In this document: positions 1 through 8,723 of the stretch, one piece after another
Position numbering within the stretch: the first letter of the stretch is position 1
How the letters are laid out: each line of letters begins with the position of its first letter
From: Proteobacteria bacterium SG_bin6
Lineage (GTDB): Bacteria > Pseudomonadota > Alphaproteobacteria > Sphingomonadales > Sphingomonadaceae
Direction of reading: 5' to 3'
DNA: 64,000 nt
Assembly: GCA_002083435.1 (NCBI GenBank)
Contig: LWDJ01000005.1
Coordinates: 62,001-126,000 of the forward strand
The notes under the pieces: model-generated
The model's database searches: none
Seen by the model: the letters and a program-made list of their open reading frames with translations, nothing else
Told to the model about the DNA's origin: nothing
Position numbers and translations under genes: made by a program

Positions 1-1
1 G

Positions 2-109
2 GACGAAATCTCGCGGCGATTCCGCGAGAAAATGCCAGCGGAGTGGCATCATATGACATCCAAGCAGATCATGGATTCGATCTACGCCGATGACGGCTCT
101 TTTGCATGA
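2..109 (+). CDS. C-terminal end of a VapB-like antitoxin (partial, cut by window start)
   Basis: An open frame enters from the left edge and stops at 107-109, leaving 35 residues that include SKQIMDSIYADDGSFA. It lies 28 bp upstream of a PIN-domain toxin on the same strand, the usual antitoxin-then-toxin order. The charged helix followed by a short acidic tail fits the toxin-binding end of a VapB-type antitoxin. The DNA-binding N-terminus is outside the window, so the antitoxin class (AbrB, ribbon-helix-helix or Phd) cannot be read. The call rests mainly on position. Confidence 0.55.
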   Translation, partial: DEISRRFREKMPAEWHHMTSKQIMDSIYADDGSFA

Positions 110-137
110 TTGGCTATAATGGGTCCAAACGAACCGC

Positions 138-527
138 ATGGTGATTGATACCTCGGCCATCATGGCGTTGCTACTGAAGGAGCCCGATCGCGATTGGGTC
201 GCTCGGTCGTTAGCGTTGGCCGGAGGGGCCAAGCTTTCGGCGGGCAGCTGGATAGAGCTCGGCGCGGTACTGACCCGTCGTCACGATAATCTGAAGCCGG
301 AGCTTGACGAAGCGATCGAAACTTTCGCGATCGTCATCGCACCTGTCACCGTCGAACAAGCGCGGATCGGCCACGACGCCTATCGCCGCTTCGGCATCGG
401 CTCCGGCCACCCCGCCCGGCTCAATTTCGGCGACTGCTTCGCCTATGCGCTCGCCAAATCGCTCGACGAGCCGCTGCTGTTCAAGGGCGAGGATTTCGCC
501 CAGACCGACGTCACGCCCACCCGCTGA
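138..527 (+). CDS. vapC: VapC-like PIN-domain ribonuclease toxin
   Basis: This 129-residue protein has the PIN-domain layout of VapC toxins, which cleave tRNA or rRNA with bound Mg/Mn. The start MVIDTSAIMALLL supplies the first acidic residue (D4). E40 lies in the SWIELGAV segment, D99 in LNFGDCFAYALA and a last acidic pair near residue 119 in KGEDF, so all four metal-binding positions look intact. Length is normal for the family. The partial antitoxin upstream makes it the second gene of a TA operon, which would normally be repressed by the complex. The 3' end overlaps the convergent DUF962 gene by 17 bp. Confidence 0.85.
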   Translation: MVIDTSAIMALLLKEPDRDWVARSLALAGGAKLSAGSWIELGAVLTRRHDNLKPELDEAIETFAIVIAPVTVEQARIGHDAYRRFGIGSGHPARLNFGDCFAYALAKSLDEPLLFKGEDFAQTDVTPTR

Positions 528-843
528 CCCCGGCGCGCGCCAGATGCGGGCCGAGCCGGCCGGCGAGCGCCAGGAAGAACATGCGATAGTCGCTCACCAG
601 CGACCAGAGCGGATAAGTGAAGGTGGCCGGGCGGTTCCGCTCCACCGCGAAATGCGCGCCCCAGGCGAAGCCATAGCCGGCGAGCGGCACCGCGAGCCAC
701 CACCAGCCATTCTGCGTGAGCGCCAGCGCCGCCGCCAAAAAGGTGAGCGCCGTGCCCGCATAATGCAGCGCGCGGGTCTCGGCGCGGGCGTGCTCACGCA
801 GATAATGCGGCCAGAAATCGGCATAGCGGGTGATCGGCTTCAT
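511..843 (-). CDS. Mpo1-like (DUF962) membrane protein
   Basis: A 110-residue protein matching the short DUF962/Mpo1 family. Family hallmarks visible are an N-terminal YLREHARAETRALHYAGT segment with conserved histidines, two hydrophobic stretches (about residues 29-60) and a C-terminal FAVERNRPATFTYP segment. Yeast Mpo1 is an Fe-dependent dioxygenase acting in alpha-oxidation of 2-hydroxy fatty acids released from sphingoid bases. Bacterial members are mostly uncharacterised. A role in 2-hydroxy-acyl sphingolipid turnover would suit a sphingomonad but is only inferred. It is convergent with the toxin gene. Confidence 0.75.
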   Translation of the reverse strand: MKPITRYADFWPHYLREHARAETRALHYAGTALTFLAAALALTQNGWWWLAVPLAGYGFAWGAHFAVERNRPATFTYPLWSLVSDYRMFFLALAGRLGPHLARAGVSGWA

Positions 844-916
844 GCCGCGATAGGAACCGCCACGGCACCGCGCGTCAAGCCTTTCGCGATGCGCCGGCCT
901 GGCCTATGTTCCCTCC

Positions 917-2233
917 ATGTTCCAAGACTCGGCCCCGCTCGACGCGCTCGCCCTGCCGCCGCGACCGTTGCGCTGGCTGTTTCTGGACCTGAACAGCTAT
1001 TTCGCGAGCGTCGAGCAGCAGCTTCAGCCCCATTTGCGCGGCAGGCCGATCCTGGTCGCCCCGGTCGATAGCGACACGACGGTCGCGATCGCCGCCTCGG
1101 TCGAGGCCAAGCGCTACGGCATCCGCACCGGCACGCCGGTGTGGGAGGCCAAGCAGAAATGCCGCGACCTCATCATCACCCCGGCGCGCCACGATCGCTA
1201 TGTCGCCTTCCATGAGGCGATCGTGGCGGAGGTGTGGCGGCACATCCCGGTCACGCATGTCTGCTCGATCGACGAAGTCGCCTGCCGGCTGCTCGATAAC
1301 GAGAACAGCGTCGAGGCCGCGACCGCGCTCGCCCGGCGGATCAAGGCGGGCATCCGGGCGAATGTCGGCGACTGTCTCACCTGCTCGGTCGGCATCGCGC
1401 CCAACCGGCTGCTCGCGAAGCTCGCGTCGGACATGCAGAAGCCCGACGGCCTCGTGATCCTGAGCGCCGACCAGCTGCCGCACCGGCTGTACGACATGCC
1501 GCTCACCGACATCGCCGGCATCGGCGCGAAAATGGCGCTGCGGCTAGCGCAGGACGGCATCAACGACATCCGTCAGCTGCTCGCGCGCCGGCCGCGCGAC
1601 GCCGGCAGCGCCTGGGGCGGGACGAATGGCGACCGGCTCTGGTATCTGCTTCACGGGGTCGACCTGCCCGAAAAACCGACGCAGAGCCGCACCATCGGCC
1701 ACAGCCAGGTGCTCTCTCCGGGCAAGCGCGGCTTCGTCCCCGCCCGGCTCACCGCGCGGCGGCTGGCGCTGAAGGCGGCGAGCCGGCTCCGCCGCAAGGG
1801 GTATCGCGCCCGGCTGCTGGTGCTCCACGCCAAGTTCGAGGACGACAAGAGCAACTGGCGCGCCTCCGCCAAATTGCCCGCGACCGAGGATAGTTTCGTG
1901 ATCCTGGCCGCGCTCGATCCGCTGATCGAACGGCTGCGCGACGCCGGGCGGGCGCATCGCGGCGGCGGGCAGGTGCGGCTGATCGGAGTGACCCTGTCCG
2001 AAATCGCCCCCGCGGCGGGCGAGCAGCACAGCCTGTTCGCGCACCTCGCCCCCGACGAGCCGCTGGCGCGCGAAACGCGCGGCGTCGCGCTCAGCCGGGC
2101 GATGGACCGGCTCAACGAAAAGTTCGGGCGCAACGCGGTGTCGGTGGGGGTGCTGACCGGCGGGCGGATCGACCGGGTCGGCGCCAAGATCGCCTTCGGC
2201 CGCATCCCCGAGGCGAGCGAATTCCACGAATAA
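917..2233 (+). CDS. Y-family (DinB/UmuC-like) DNA polymerase
   Basis: A 438-residue translesion polymerase. The palm shows FLDLNSYFASVEQQ (about residues 27-40) with the first catalytic Asp, and VCSIDEVACRL (about 114-124) with the second Asp-Glu pair. Both are intact, unlike the inactive polymerase relative ImuB. A thumb helix-hairpin-helix follows (LTDIAGIGAKMALRLAQDGI) and then a little-finger region starting near PTQSRTIGHSQVLSPGKRG. The N-terminal motif differs from classical DinB, so this is a divergent branch often found in sphingomonads and sometimes annotated as ImpB. It would bypass damaged bases. No LexA box was seen upstream, and it is not in an imuA-imuB-dnaE2 cassette. Confidence 0.85.
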   Translation: MFQDSAPLDALALPPRPLRWLFLDLNSYFASVEQQLQPHLRGRPILVAPVDSDTTVAIAASVEAKRYGIRTGTPVWEAKQKCRDLIITPARHDRYVAFHEAIVAEVWRHIPVTHVCSIDEVACRLLDNENSVEAATALARRIKAGIRANVGDCLTCSVGIAPNRLLAKLASDMQKPDGLVILSADQLPHRLYDMPLTDIAGIGAKMALRLAQDGINDIRQLLARRPRDAGSAWGGTNGDRLWYLLHGVDLPEKPTQSRTIGHSQVLSPGKRGFVPARLTARRLALKAASRLRRKGYRARLLVLHAKFEDDKSNWRASAKLPATEDSFVILAALDPLIERLRDAGRAHRGGGQVRLIGVTLSEIAPAAGEQHSLFAHLAPDEPLARETRGVALSRAMDRLNEKFGRNAVSVGVLTGGRIDRVGAKIAFGRIPEASEFHE

Positions 2234-2278
2234 TGTTCATGCGTCGTTCAACCCGCCGCGCTATGGCTGGCGGTTCGC

Positions 2279-2695
2279 ATGAAACGCTGGCTGGCCCTTC
2301 CATTGCTGACGCTCGCCCCGGTGCCGGCGCTCGCGCAGATCACGGGCTTTTCGATCCACCAGCGCGTGGTGATCCGCGTGCCGCGCTCCGAGCCGCCCGG
2401 TGCCGTGGCCGTGCCCACCCGTTGGCACGAGGCAAAGGGGCCGCGCTGCGTGCCGCTCGACGGGATCGTCGGCGCGTCGATGGTCGAACCCGAGCGGATT
2501 GACCTGCTGCTGGCCGATGGCGGCCGGCTGCGCGCGCGGTTCGACGATGCCTGCCCCGCGCTCGATTTCTATCGCGGGCTCTATGTGAAGGCGAATTCCG
2601 ACGGCCAGCTCTGCGCCAAGCGCGACGCGGGGCGCTCGCGTTCGGGTGACGCCTGCCGCATCACGGGGTTTCGCAAGCTGGTGCGGCGAAAGTAA
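2279..2695 (+). CDS. Small secreted protein of unknown function
   Basis: A 138-residue protein with a clear signal peptide (MKRWLALPLLTLAPVPALA, then Q) and a mature part of about 118 residues. Four cysteines (in PRCVPL, DDACPAL, GQLCAKR, GDACRITG) could form two periplasmic disulfides. The mature part alternates short beta-like stretches (GFSIHQRVVIRVPR, EPERIDLLLADGGRLRARF) and ends with a basic tail. I do not recognise a named family; similar conserved hypotheticals occur in sphingomonads. It stands alone between the polymerase and the helicase. Confidence 0.7.
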   Translation: MKRWLALPLLTLAPVPALAQITGFSIHQRVVIRVPRSEPPGAVAVPTRWHEAKGPRCVPLDGIVGASMVEPERIDLLLADGGRLRARFDDACPALDFYRGLYVKANSDGQLCAKRDAGRSRSGDACRITGFRKLVRRK

Positions 2696-2797
2696 CGGCA
2701 CGGCGCCAGCCCGCTTTTCCTTGACATTCGCGCGTAAATCCGCAAGCGCGCAACCAGCGCCCCTAGGCCTGTGCCGGGGCTTTTCCCGGACCCCTAA

Positions 2798-4174
2798 ATG
2801 ACCTTTGCCGATCTCGGCCTATCCGAAGAACTTCTCCGCGCCGTAACGGAAGCCGGCTATAACGAGCCGACACCGATCCAGGCCAGCGCCATCCCGTCGG
2901 TGCTGATGATGCGCGACATGATCGGCATCGCCCAAACCGGCACCGGCAAGACGGCGAGCTTCGTGCTGCCGATGATCGACATTCTGGCGCATGGCCGCAG
3001 CCGCGCGCGGATGCCGCGCTCGCTGATTCTGGAGCCGACGCGCGAACTCGCCGCGCAGGTGGCGGAAAATTTCGAGAAATACGGCAAATACCACAAGCTC
3101 TCGATGGCGCTGCTGATCGGCGGCGTGCAGATGGGCGATCAGGTGAAGGCGCTGGAAAAGGGCGTCGACGTGCTGATCGCCACCCCCGGCCGGCTGATGG
3201 ACCTGTTCGAGCGCGGCAAGATCCTGCTCACCGGCTGCGAATTGCTGGTGATCGACGAGGCCGACCGGATGCTCGACATGGGGTTCATTCCCGATATCGA
3301 GCAGATTTGCAGCAAGCTGCCGGCGCAGCGCCAGACCTTGCTGTTCTCGGCGACGATGCCGCCGCCGATCAAGAAGCTGGCCGACAAGTTCCTGTCGAAC
3401 CCCAAGACGATCGAGGTCGCGCGGCCGGCGACGACCAACACCAACATCACCCAGTGGCTGGTGCCCGTCTCAGGCGCGAAGAAGCGCGACCGGCTGGGCG
3501 ACCTGCTCGAAGACCCGCAAGTCAAGACCGCGATCATCTTCTGCAACCGCAAGACGACCGTGCGCGACCTGAACCGCGCGCTGAAGCGCGACGGCCACCG
3601 ATCGGGCGAAATTCACGGCGACATGGAGCAGCCGCAGCGCATCGCCGAGCTTGATCGCTTCAAGGCGGGCGAGATCAACATTCTTGTCGCCTCCGACGTC
3701 GCCGCGCGCGGGCTCGACATCAAGGGCGTGAGCCATGTGTTCAACTTCGACGCGCCCTGGCACCCGGACGATTATGTCCACCGCATCGGCCGCACCGGCC
3801 GCGCCGGGGCGACCGGGGTTGCCTATACCTTCGTCACCGCCGAGGACGCGGAGAATATCGCCAATATCGAGAAGCTGACCGGCCAGGCGATCCCGCGGCT
3901 GGAAGGCGCCGCCGACCTGGTGCCAGCCGAGGGCGCGCCGAGCCGATCGCGCGGCCGCAAGCGCCCGGCCAAGGCCGAAGCGCCCGCCAAGGCCGATTCG
4001 CGTCCCAAGCGGGGCGACGCGCGTCCGGCGCCCGAGCCCGCGAGGGAGCCAGCGCGTGAACGCGGCCCGCGCGGCTTCACCGCCGAGCCGTTGATCGAGG
4101 ATGCGAGCCCCGTCGGCGAAGACGGCTGGCACGGCCCCTTCCCCGAATTCCTGCGCGCTTCGCTGGCGGCGTGA
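2798..4174 (+). CDS. rhlE: DEAD-box ATP-dependent RNA helicase (RhlE-type)
   Basis: A 458-residue helicase with the full motif set: Q motif (ITEAGYNEPTPIQ-like segment near residue 20), Walker A AQTGTGKT, PTRELA, GG, TPGRL, DEAD as VIDEADRMLDMGF, SAT, and in domain 2 VASDVAARGLDI and HRIGRTGRAG. After about residue 380 there is a low-complexity Lys/Arg/Ala/Pro tail typical of RhlE and likely to bind RNA. It remodels RNA in ribosome assembly and decay. The stop overlaps the GTG start of the DUF1289 gene, so the two are translationally coupled. Confidence 0.93.
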   Translation: MTFADLGLSEELLRAVTEAGYNEPTPIQASAIPSVLMMRDMIGIAQTGTGKTASFVLPMIDILAHGRSRARMPRSLILEPTRELAAQVAENFEKYGKYHKLSMALLIGGVQMGDQVKALEKGVDVLIATPGRLMDLFERGKILLTGCELLVIDEADRMLDMGFIPDIEQICSKLPAQRQTLLFSATMPPPIKKLADKFLSNPKTIEVARPATTNTNITQWLVPVSGAKKRDRLGDLLEDPQVKTAIIFCNRKTTVRDLNRALKRDGHRSGEIHGDMEQPQRIAELDRFKAGEINILVASDVAARGLDIKGVSHVFNFDAPWHPDDYVHRIGRTGRAGATGVAYTFVTAEDAENIANIEKLTGQAIPRLEGAADLVPAEGAPSRSRGRKRPAKAEAPAKADSRPKRGDARPAPEPAREPARERGPRGFTAEPLIEDASPVGEDGWHGPFPEFLRASLAA

Positions 4175-4353
4175 TCGAGCGGATCGCGCCGGTGCGGGTG
4201 GAAAGCCCGTGCGTCAACGTCTGCCGGATCGACGACGTGACCGGCCGCTGCGTGGGCTGCGCGCGCACCCTCGACGAGATCGCCCGCTGGACCCGCGAAT
4301 CGAGCGCCTGGCGCGCGGCGGTGATGGCCGACTTGCCGGGGCGGCGGGGTTAA
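4171..4353 (+). CDS. DUF1289 small cysteine-rich protein
   Basis: A 60-residue protein starting with GTG inside the helicase stop (4-bp overlap). It carries the DUF1289 signature ESPCVNVCRIDDVTGRCVGC, with four cysteines in a zinc-ribbon-like arrangement, followed by RTLDEIARW. These small cytosolic proteins are common in proteobacteria and their molecular role is not settled. The overlap with rhlE suggests co-expression. Length is normal for the family. Confidence 0.9.
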   Translation: MIERIAPVRVESPCVNVCRIDDVTGRCVGCARTLDEIARWTRESSAWRAAVMADLPGRRG

Positions 4354-4399
4354 CCCCCAAAAAGCGCTGATGAATTTGCCGAACCGCCGCGAATTGCCC

Positions 4400-4413
4400 T
4401 ACAAAGGTTTGCA
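4400..4413. promoter_or_regulatory. Candidate LacI-family operator before the halogenase gene
   Basis: TACAAAGGTTTGCA matches the ideal LacI-type palindrome TGCAAACGTTTGCA at 12 of 14 bases. It lies 19 bp before the halogenase start, next to its ribosome binding site, where a repressor would block initiation. Related sites occur at 11492 and 14024. The link to the LacI gene of this locus is inferred. Confidence 0.55.
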
Positions 4414-4431
4414 GGCAATGAGGACGGCACG

Positions 4432-5970
4432 ATGCGCGACAGCGAACGACCGGGCAGATTGCGGCGTGTCGTCATCCTGGGCGGCGGCACCGCCGGGTGG
4501 ATGACCGCCACCGCGCTCGCCAAGAGCTTCGGGCCGCGCCTGTCGATCACGCTGCTCGAGTCCGCCGAGATCGGCACCGTCGGCGTCGGCGAGGCGACGA
4601 TCCCGACCATCCACTGGTTCAATGAGCTGATCGGGCTCGACGAAGCCGAATTCCTCCGCGCGACCAAGGCGAGCTTCAAGCTGGGGATCGAGTTCGTCGA
4701 TTGGACGCGGCCCGGCCACCGCTATTTCCACCCCTTCGGCACTTATGGCGTGCAGCTTCCCGGCGTCGCCTTCCACCACCGTTGGCTGAAGGCGCGGGCC
4801 GAGGGGCTTGATCTGCCGCTCAGCGCCTTTTCGCTCGCGACGCGGCTCGCCGCCGAGAACCGCTTCGCCAAGCCGCAGGGCGATGCACGTTCGATCCTGT
4901 CGACGCTCGGCTACGCCTATCATTTCGACGCGGCGCTCTATGCGCAGCATCTGCGCGGAATCGCCGAGGCAGCGGGCGTCACCCGCGTCGACGGCAAGCT
5001 GCGCGACATCGAGCGCGATGGCGAGAGCGGCCACGTCACCGCGCTCACCACCGAGCGCGGCGATCGGCTGGCGGGCGAGCTGTTCATCGATTGCTCGGGG
5101 TTTCGCGCGCTGCTGATTGAAGGCGCGATGGGCGCGGGGTTCGAAGATTGGTCGCACTGGCTGCCGTGCGACCGCGCGGTGGCGGTGCCGTGCGAGCGGC
5201 TCGCCGAAACCACGCCCTATACCCGTTCGACCGCGCGCGCGGCGGGCTGGCAGTGGCGCATCCCGCTCCAGCACCGCACCGGCAATGGCTATGTCTATGC
5301 GAGAGCCTTGCTGTCGGACGACGAGGCGGCGGCGACCCTGCTCGCCAATCTCGACGGCGCGCCGCTCGCCGAGCCGCGTTTCCTGCGCTTCACCGCCGGG
5401 ATGCGGCGGCGGTGCTGGGTGGGCAATGTCGTCGCGATCGGACTGTCCTCGGGCTTTCTCGAACCGCTCGAATCAACCAGCATCCACCTCATCCAGTCGG
5501 GCATCGCCAAGCTGCTGACCTTGTTCCCCGATGCCGATATGGACCCCGGCCTCGCCGCGCGTTTCGACCGGGTGTTCGCCGCCGACATGGACGACATCAA
5601 GGATTTCCTGATCCTCCATTACCATGCGACGCACGACAAGCCCGAGCCGCTGTGGGCGCAGTGCCGGCACATGCAACTGCCCGAGACGCTGGTGGAGAAG
5701 GAAGCCCAGTATCGCCGATCGGGCCGGGTGATGATCGAGGGCGATGCGCTGTTCCGCGAGGCGAGCTGGCTCGCGGTGCTCAACGGGCAGGAGGTGCTGG
5801 CGGGCGATTACAACCCGCTCGCCGACACGCTCGATCCGGCGGTGAACCGCGCGCAGCTGGAGCAGATCGCCGCCGTGGTTGCCCGCGCCGCGCCGACGCT
5901 CCCCAAGCATGACGCGGCGATCGCCGCGCTGATCGGCGCCCCCTCGCCCCAGGTCGCGCTGGCGGGATGA
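4432..5970 (+). CDS. Tryptophan-halogenase family flavoprotein
   Basis: A 512-residue member of the FAD-dependent tryptophan halogenase family. It has the FAD-binding GGGTAGW (17-23), the catalytic-type lysine in ASFKLGIEF (K83, equivalent to PrnA K79), the WxWxIP motif as WQWRIP (273-278) and the LEPLESTSIH segment near the active-site Glu/Ser. The signature residues for chlorination or bromination with FADH2, halide and O2 are therefore present. Such genes recur in sphingomonad and Caulobacter TonB-receptor sugar loci, where the true substrate is unknown. RBS TGAGGA lies 7 bp before ATG. It overlaps the DUF6445 gene by ATGA. A separate flavin reductase is not in the window. Confidence 0.87.
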   Translation: MRDSERPGRLRRVVILGGGTAGWMTATALAKSFGPRLSITLLESAEIGTVGVGEATIPTIHWFNELIGLDEAEFLRATKASFKLGIEFVDWTRPGHRYFHPFGTYGVQLPGVAFHHRWLKARAEGLDLPLSAFSLATRLAAENRFAKPQGDARSILSTLGYAYHFDAALYAQHLRGIAEAAGVTRVDGKLRDIERDGESGHVTALTTERGDRLAGELFIDCSGFRALLIEGAMGAGFEDWSHWLPCDRAVAVPCERLAETTPYTRSTARAAGWQWRIPLQHRTGNGYVYARALLSDDEAAATLLANLDGAPLAEPRFLRFTAGMRRRCWVGNVVAIGLSSGFLEPLESTSIHLIQSGIAKLLTLFPDADMDPGLAARFDRVFAADMDDIKDFLILHYHATHDKPEPLWAQCRHMQLPETLVEKEAQYRRSGRVMIEGDALFREASWLAVLNGQEVLAGDYNPLADTLDPAVNRAQLEQIAAVVARAAPTLPKHDAAIAALIGAPSPQVALAG

Positions 5971-6641
5971 ACCGGCCCGAGATCGCCGCGCGGCTGATCG
6001 GCGCGGAGCGCCAGCCGCTGGTGACGGTCGACGGCTTCGCGCCCGAACCCGACGCGCTGCGGGAAGCCGCCGCCGCCGCACGATTCGCGCCGGCGAGCGA
6101 CCATTATCCGGGGCTAAGCGCAGCCGTGCCGCGCGACTATCTGGTCGCGGTCCAGCCGGCGCTCGCGACCGTGCTGCGCGAGGTGTTCGGCCATCGCCGC
6201 GCCTGGCGCGTGCTCGACGCGCGCTTCGCGCTGGTGACGACGCCGCCCGACCGGCTGAGCCTCGCGCAGCGGGTGCCGCATGTCGATGCGCTCGATCCGG
6301 GGCGCATCGCGCTGGTGCATTATCTGATGCCCGAGGGTGGCGACGGCACCGCCTTCTTCCGCCACCGCGCGACCGGCTATGAAACGCTCGATGCCGCGCG
6401 CGCGCCGGGCTATCAGCGGCTATTGGCGGAGGAGCTGGCGGCGACGCCCCCGCCCCATGCCTACATCGCCGGCGACACCCCGATCTTCGCTTGCACCGCG
6501 CGGGTGGCGGCGCGCGCCAATCGCGCGGTGATCTACCGCAGCGCCCTGCTTCACAGCGGCGCGATCAGCGCGGGCGCGGTGCTCTCGCCCGATCCGCGCC
6601 ACGGCCGGCTGACGGTGACGGCCTTTCTGGCGGCCGAATAG
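5967..6641 (+). CDS. DUF6445 protein, cupin/2OG-oxygenase-like
   Basis: A 224-residue protein translationally coupled (ATGA) to the halogenase. It has an H-x-D pair in PHVDALDPGRIALVHYL and a GDGTAFFRHRATGYE segment, then a late LLHSGAISA histidine. This is the metal-binding order of double-stranded beta-helix oxygenases and agrees with DUF6445, a family that co-occurs with tryptophan-halogenase-like genes in TonB-receptor loci. An Fe-dependent oxygenase acting with the halogenase is possible but not shown. Its last 77 bp overlap the 3' end of the convergent glycosidase gene. Confidence 0.75.
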   Translation: MNRPEIAARLIGAERQPLVTVDGFAPEPDALREAAAAARFAPASDHYPGLSAAVPRDYLVAVQPALATVLREVFGHRRAWRVLDARFALVTTPPDRLSLAQRVPHVDALDPGRIALVHYLMPEGGDGTAFFRHRATGYETLDAARAPGYQRLLAEELAATPPPHAYIAGDTPIFACTARVAARANRAVIYRSALLHSGAISAGAVLSPDPRHGRLTVTAFLAAE

Positions 6642-8652
6642 CCGCCGGCGGCCGCACCGCGAGATAGACGGTGCTCCACAGCTGCGCCGCGTTCGACTCG
6701 TCCACATCCTGCCGCCCCGCGCCAAAGGCGACCACCTGATAGCGGCCCCCGGCATAGCGCCACGACCACAGCTCCGAATTGGCGACCGCGCGCGCGGCCA
6801 GGATCACCCGCCACAGCTTGGCCTGGGCATCGCGCAACCGGGCGCGCGTCCCGGGCGGCAAGTCGGTGCGCGCGAGCTGGCGTTCGAGCCCGGCGGCGAG
6901 CAGCGCCTGCTGCCACGACCACACCACCGCGCCATGATAGGCAGCCGGGGTGAATTTCGCCTGCATCGCCACAGGTGCGAGCACCGGACTGGCGACGAGC
7001 AGCCCGGCATCGGTCATCAACCCCGCCGGGAAGGGTCGCATCATCGCCGTGACCGCGCGATCGAGCGCACCCGCGCTCGGCTGCGCGAACATCAGCGCGA
7101 AGCCCTCGTCCGAATGGAGGATCGGCACTGGCTTGCCATCGGCATCGAGCGCGATCGCATGATAGTCGAGCGGCCCCGCCCCCAGGGCGGCGAGCGCCGG
7201 CGCGGCGGGTACGCCCAGCCGCGCGGCATAGCCCCGGATCGCGCTCGCGGCCTCGACGGCGGGCACGCTTTGCGCGAACAACGGCGGCGCCGCCTCGCGC
7301 CACGCCTTCGCCAACCGCGCCGCCTCGCCCAACGCCTGACGGTCATCGGCCGATAGATACGGATCGAGCAGCCCCGCCGCATAGAGCCGCGCCGCCGCAT
7401 CGAGCGCGGCGGGCACCAGCACCGCGTTCACGTCATAGGCATAGCGCCCGCCGCCGACGCCATCATTGCTGTCGCGCCACTGCCCCGCCGCGCGACCGGG
7501 CTTGAACGCGATCAGCCGCTCGACCGCCGGCGCCTGCGCGAAGGGCCGCGCCTGGGCGATCACGAAGCGCAGATTGCGCACCAGCGCGGCGCCAACCTTC
7601 TCCTGACGGTCGGGCGCCGCGACGCTCGTCAGCCCTCGGGCGAGATAGGCGCGGGCATCCGGCGCACGGTCGAGCAGATAGGCCGCGGCGACCGGGGCGA
7701 GCATGTAATCGTCGTCGACCATGAAATAATCGAGCTCGGCAGCGTTGCCGCGTTCGCTCGCCCGGCGCTTTTCCATGATCGCGAACTCGGCGATGCCCTC
7801 TTCATGCGCCACCTCGCCCGCCGGGTTGAGCCGCGCGAGCACCGCGTTCAGCCCCGCCTCGATCGCCGCCGGCTGGAGCGCAGGCATCAACAGCCGCACC
7901 GACATCAACGTGTCGCGCCCGAAATAGGTGTTGAACCGCCACGATCCGGCGAGGAATTTTTCACGGTAGCTGAGGAAGCGCAAAGCGTTGCGCGCGGCCC
8001 GGTCCGGCGCGGCGCGGGCGTTGAGCAGCTCCGCCTCGGTCAGCCCGGAGAGCGGCGGATCGCCGGTCGCGCCGATAATCTCAAGCCGGATCGGCTGCCC
8101 GGGGTTCGCCGTGATGGCCTGCCCCGCGATCCGCCCGCTCAGCACCCGCACCCGCAGCAGATAGCCCGGCGCGCCATCGAGCCGGTCGCGCGCCCATTCG
8201 ATCGTATCGCCGCCGGTGCGCGGCGCGACGCCAACCTCGGGCGGGAATTTGGCGATCGCCTGATAGTCGCGCAGATAGCGGACGTTCGTCACAAGGCCCT
8301 GCTTCACCACCAGCCGCGCCGCATCGACGCTCGCCACCGCGCGCACGCCGTGGAGCGGCCGCCCTTGGGCGTCGTTCAGGCCGAGCGGCAGCGGCGGCTG
8401 CTCGAGCCGCCAGGTCACCGGCGCGGCGACGCGATCGAACCACAGCGCCACCCCGCTATTCCCCGCCGGGAACGCGATCAGGATGCGCGGGTCGAGCCCC
8501 GAGCGCAGCAGCAGATGCGCCGCCACCGGCCCATCGCGGACAAAGGCGTTGATGTTGCGTCCCTCGACCAGCTGATAGGCGAGCTCGGGCGCGGCGGGCG
8601 GCGGCGTGGCACCCAAGGTCAGCAGCGCCGTGAGGAAGATGAATTGACGCAT
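6565..8652 (-). CDS. Secreted (alpha/alpha)6-barrel glycosidase-like protein
   Basis: A 695-residue protein starting at MRQFIFLTALLTLGATPPPAAP, a signal peptide; the open frame runs further upstream but only this start gives an export signal. An N-terminal beta-rich domain (about 20-270) precedes a helical part with SWRFNTYFGRDTLMSVRLL, DYFMVDDDYMLAPVA, WSWQQALLAAGLERQL and DESNAAQLW. The FGRDTL segment recalls the catalytic domain of glycogen-debranching and GH15-like glucosidases, so an alpha-glucan or oligosaccharide substrate is suspected; the exact GH family cannot be fixed here. It is the second gene behind the TonB receptor (71 bp gap), suggesting an operon. Confidence 0.65.
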   Translation of the reverse strand: MRQFIFLTALLTLGATPPPAAPELAYQLVEGRNINAFVRDGPVAAHLLLRSGLDPRILIAFPAGNSGVALWFDRVAAPVTWRLEQPPLPLGLNDAQGRPLHGVRAVASVDAARLVVKQGLVTNVRYLRDYQAIAKFPPEVGVAPRTGGDTIEWARDRLDGAPGYLLRVRVLSGRIAGQAITANPGQPIRLEIIGATGDPPLSGLTEAELLNARAAPDRAARNALRFLSYREKFLAGSWRFNTYFGRDTLMSVRLLMPALQPAAIEAGLNAVLARLNPAGEVAHEEGIAEFAIMEKRRASERGNAAELDYFMVDDDYMLAPVAAAYLLDRAPDARAYLARGLTSVAAPDRQEKVGAALVRNLRFVIAQARPFAQAPAVERLIAFKPGRAAGQWRDSNDGVGGGRYAYDVNAVLVPAALDAAARLYAAGLLDPYLSADDRQALGEAARLAKAWREAAPPLFAQSVPAVEAASAIRGYAARLGVPAAPALAALGAGPLDYHAIALDADGKPVPILHSDEGFALMFAQPSAGALDRAVTAMMRPFPAGLMTDAGLLVASPVLAPVAMQAKFTPAAYHGAVVWSWQQALLAAGLERQLARTDLPPGTRARLRDAQAKLWRVILAARAVANSELWSWRYAGGRYQVVAFGAGRQDVDESNAAQLWSTVYLAVRPPAAIRPPERPSPSAGRGADRARAPRPR

Positions 8653-8723
8653 GATCGTCTCCAGCCTTGCCGACCCCGCCGCCTGCCACGGCGAGGCCGA
8701 CAAGCTTGGCGAAACAGGACCGG

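Noticed and set aside
2721..2726. TTGACA before rhlE as a promoter
   Set aside because: No acceptable -10 element at 16-18 bp; the nearest TA-rich hexamer is too close.
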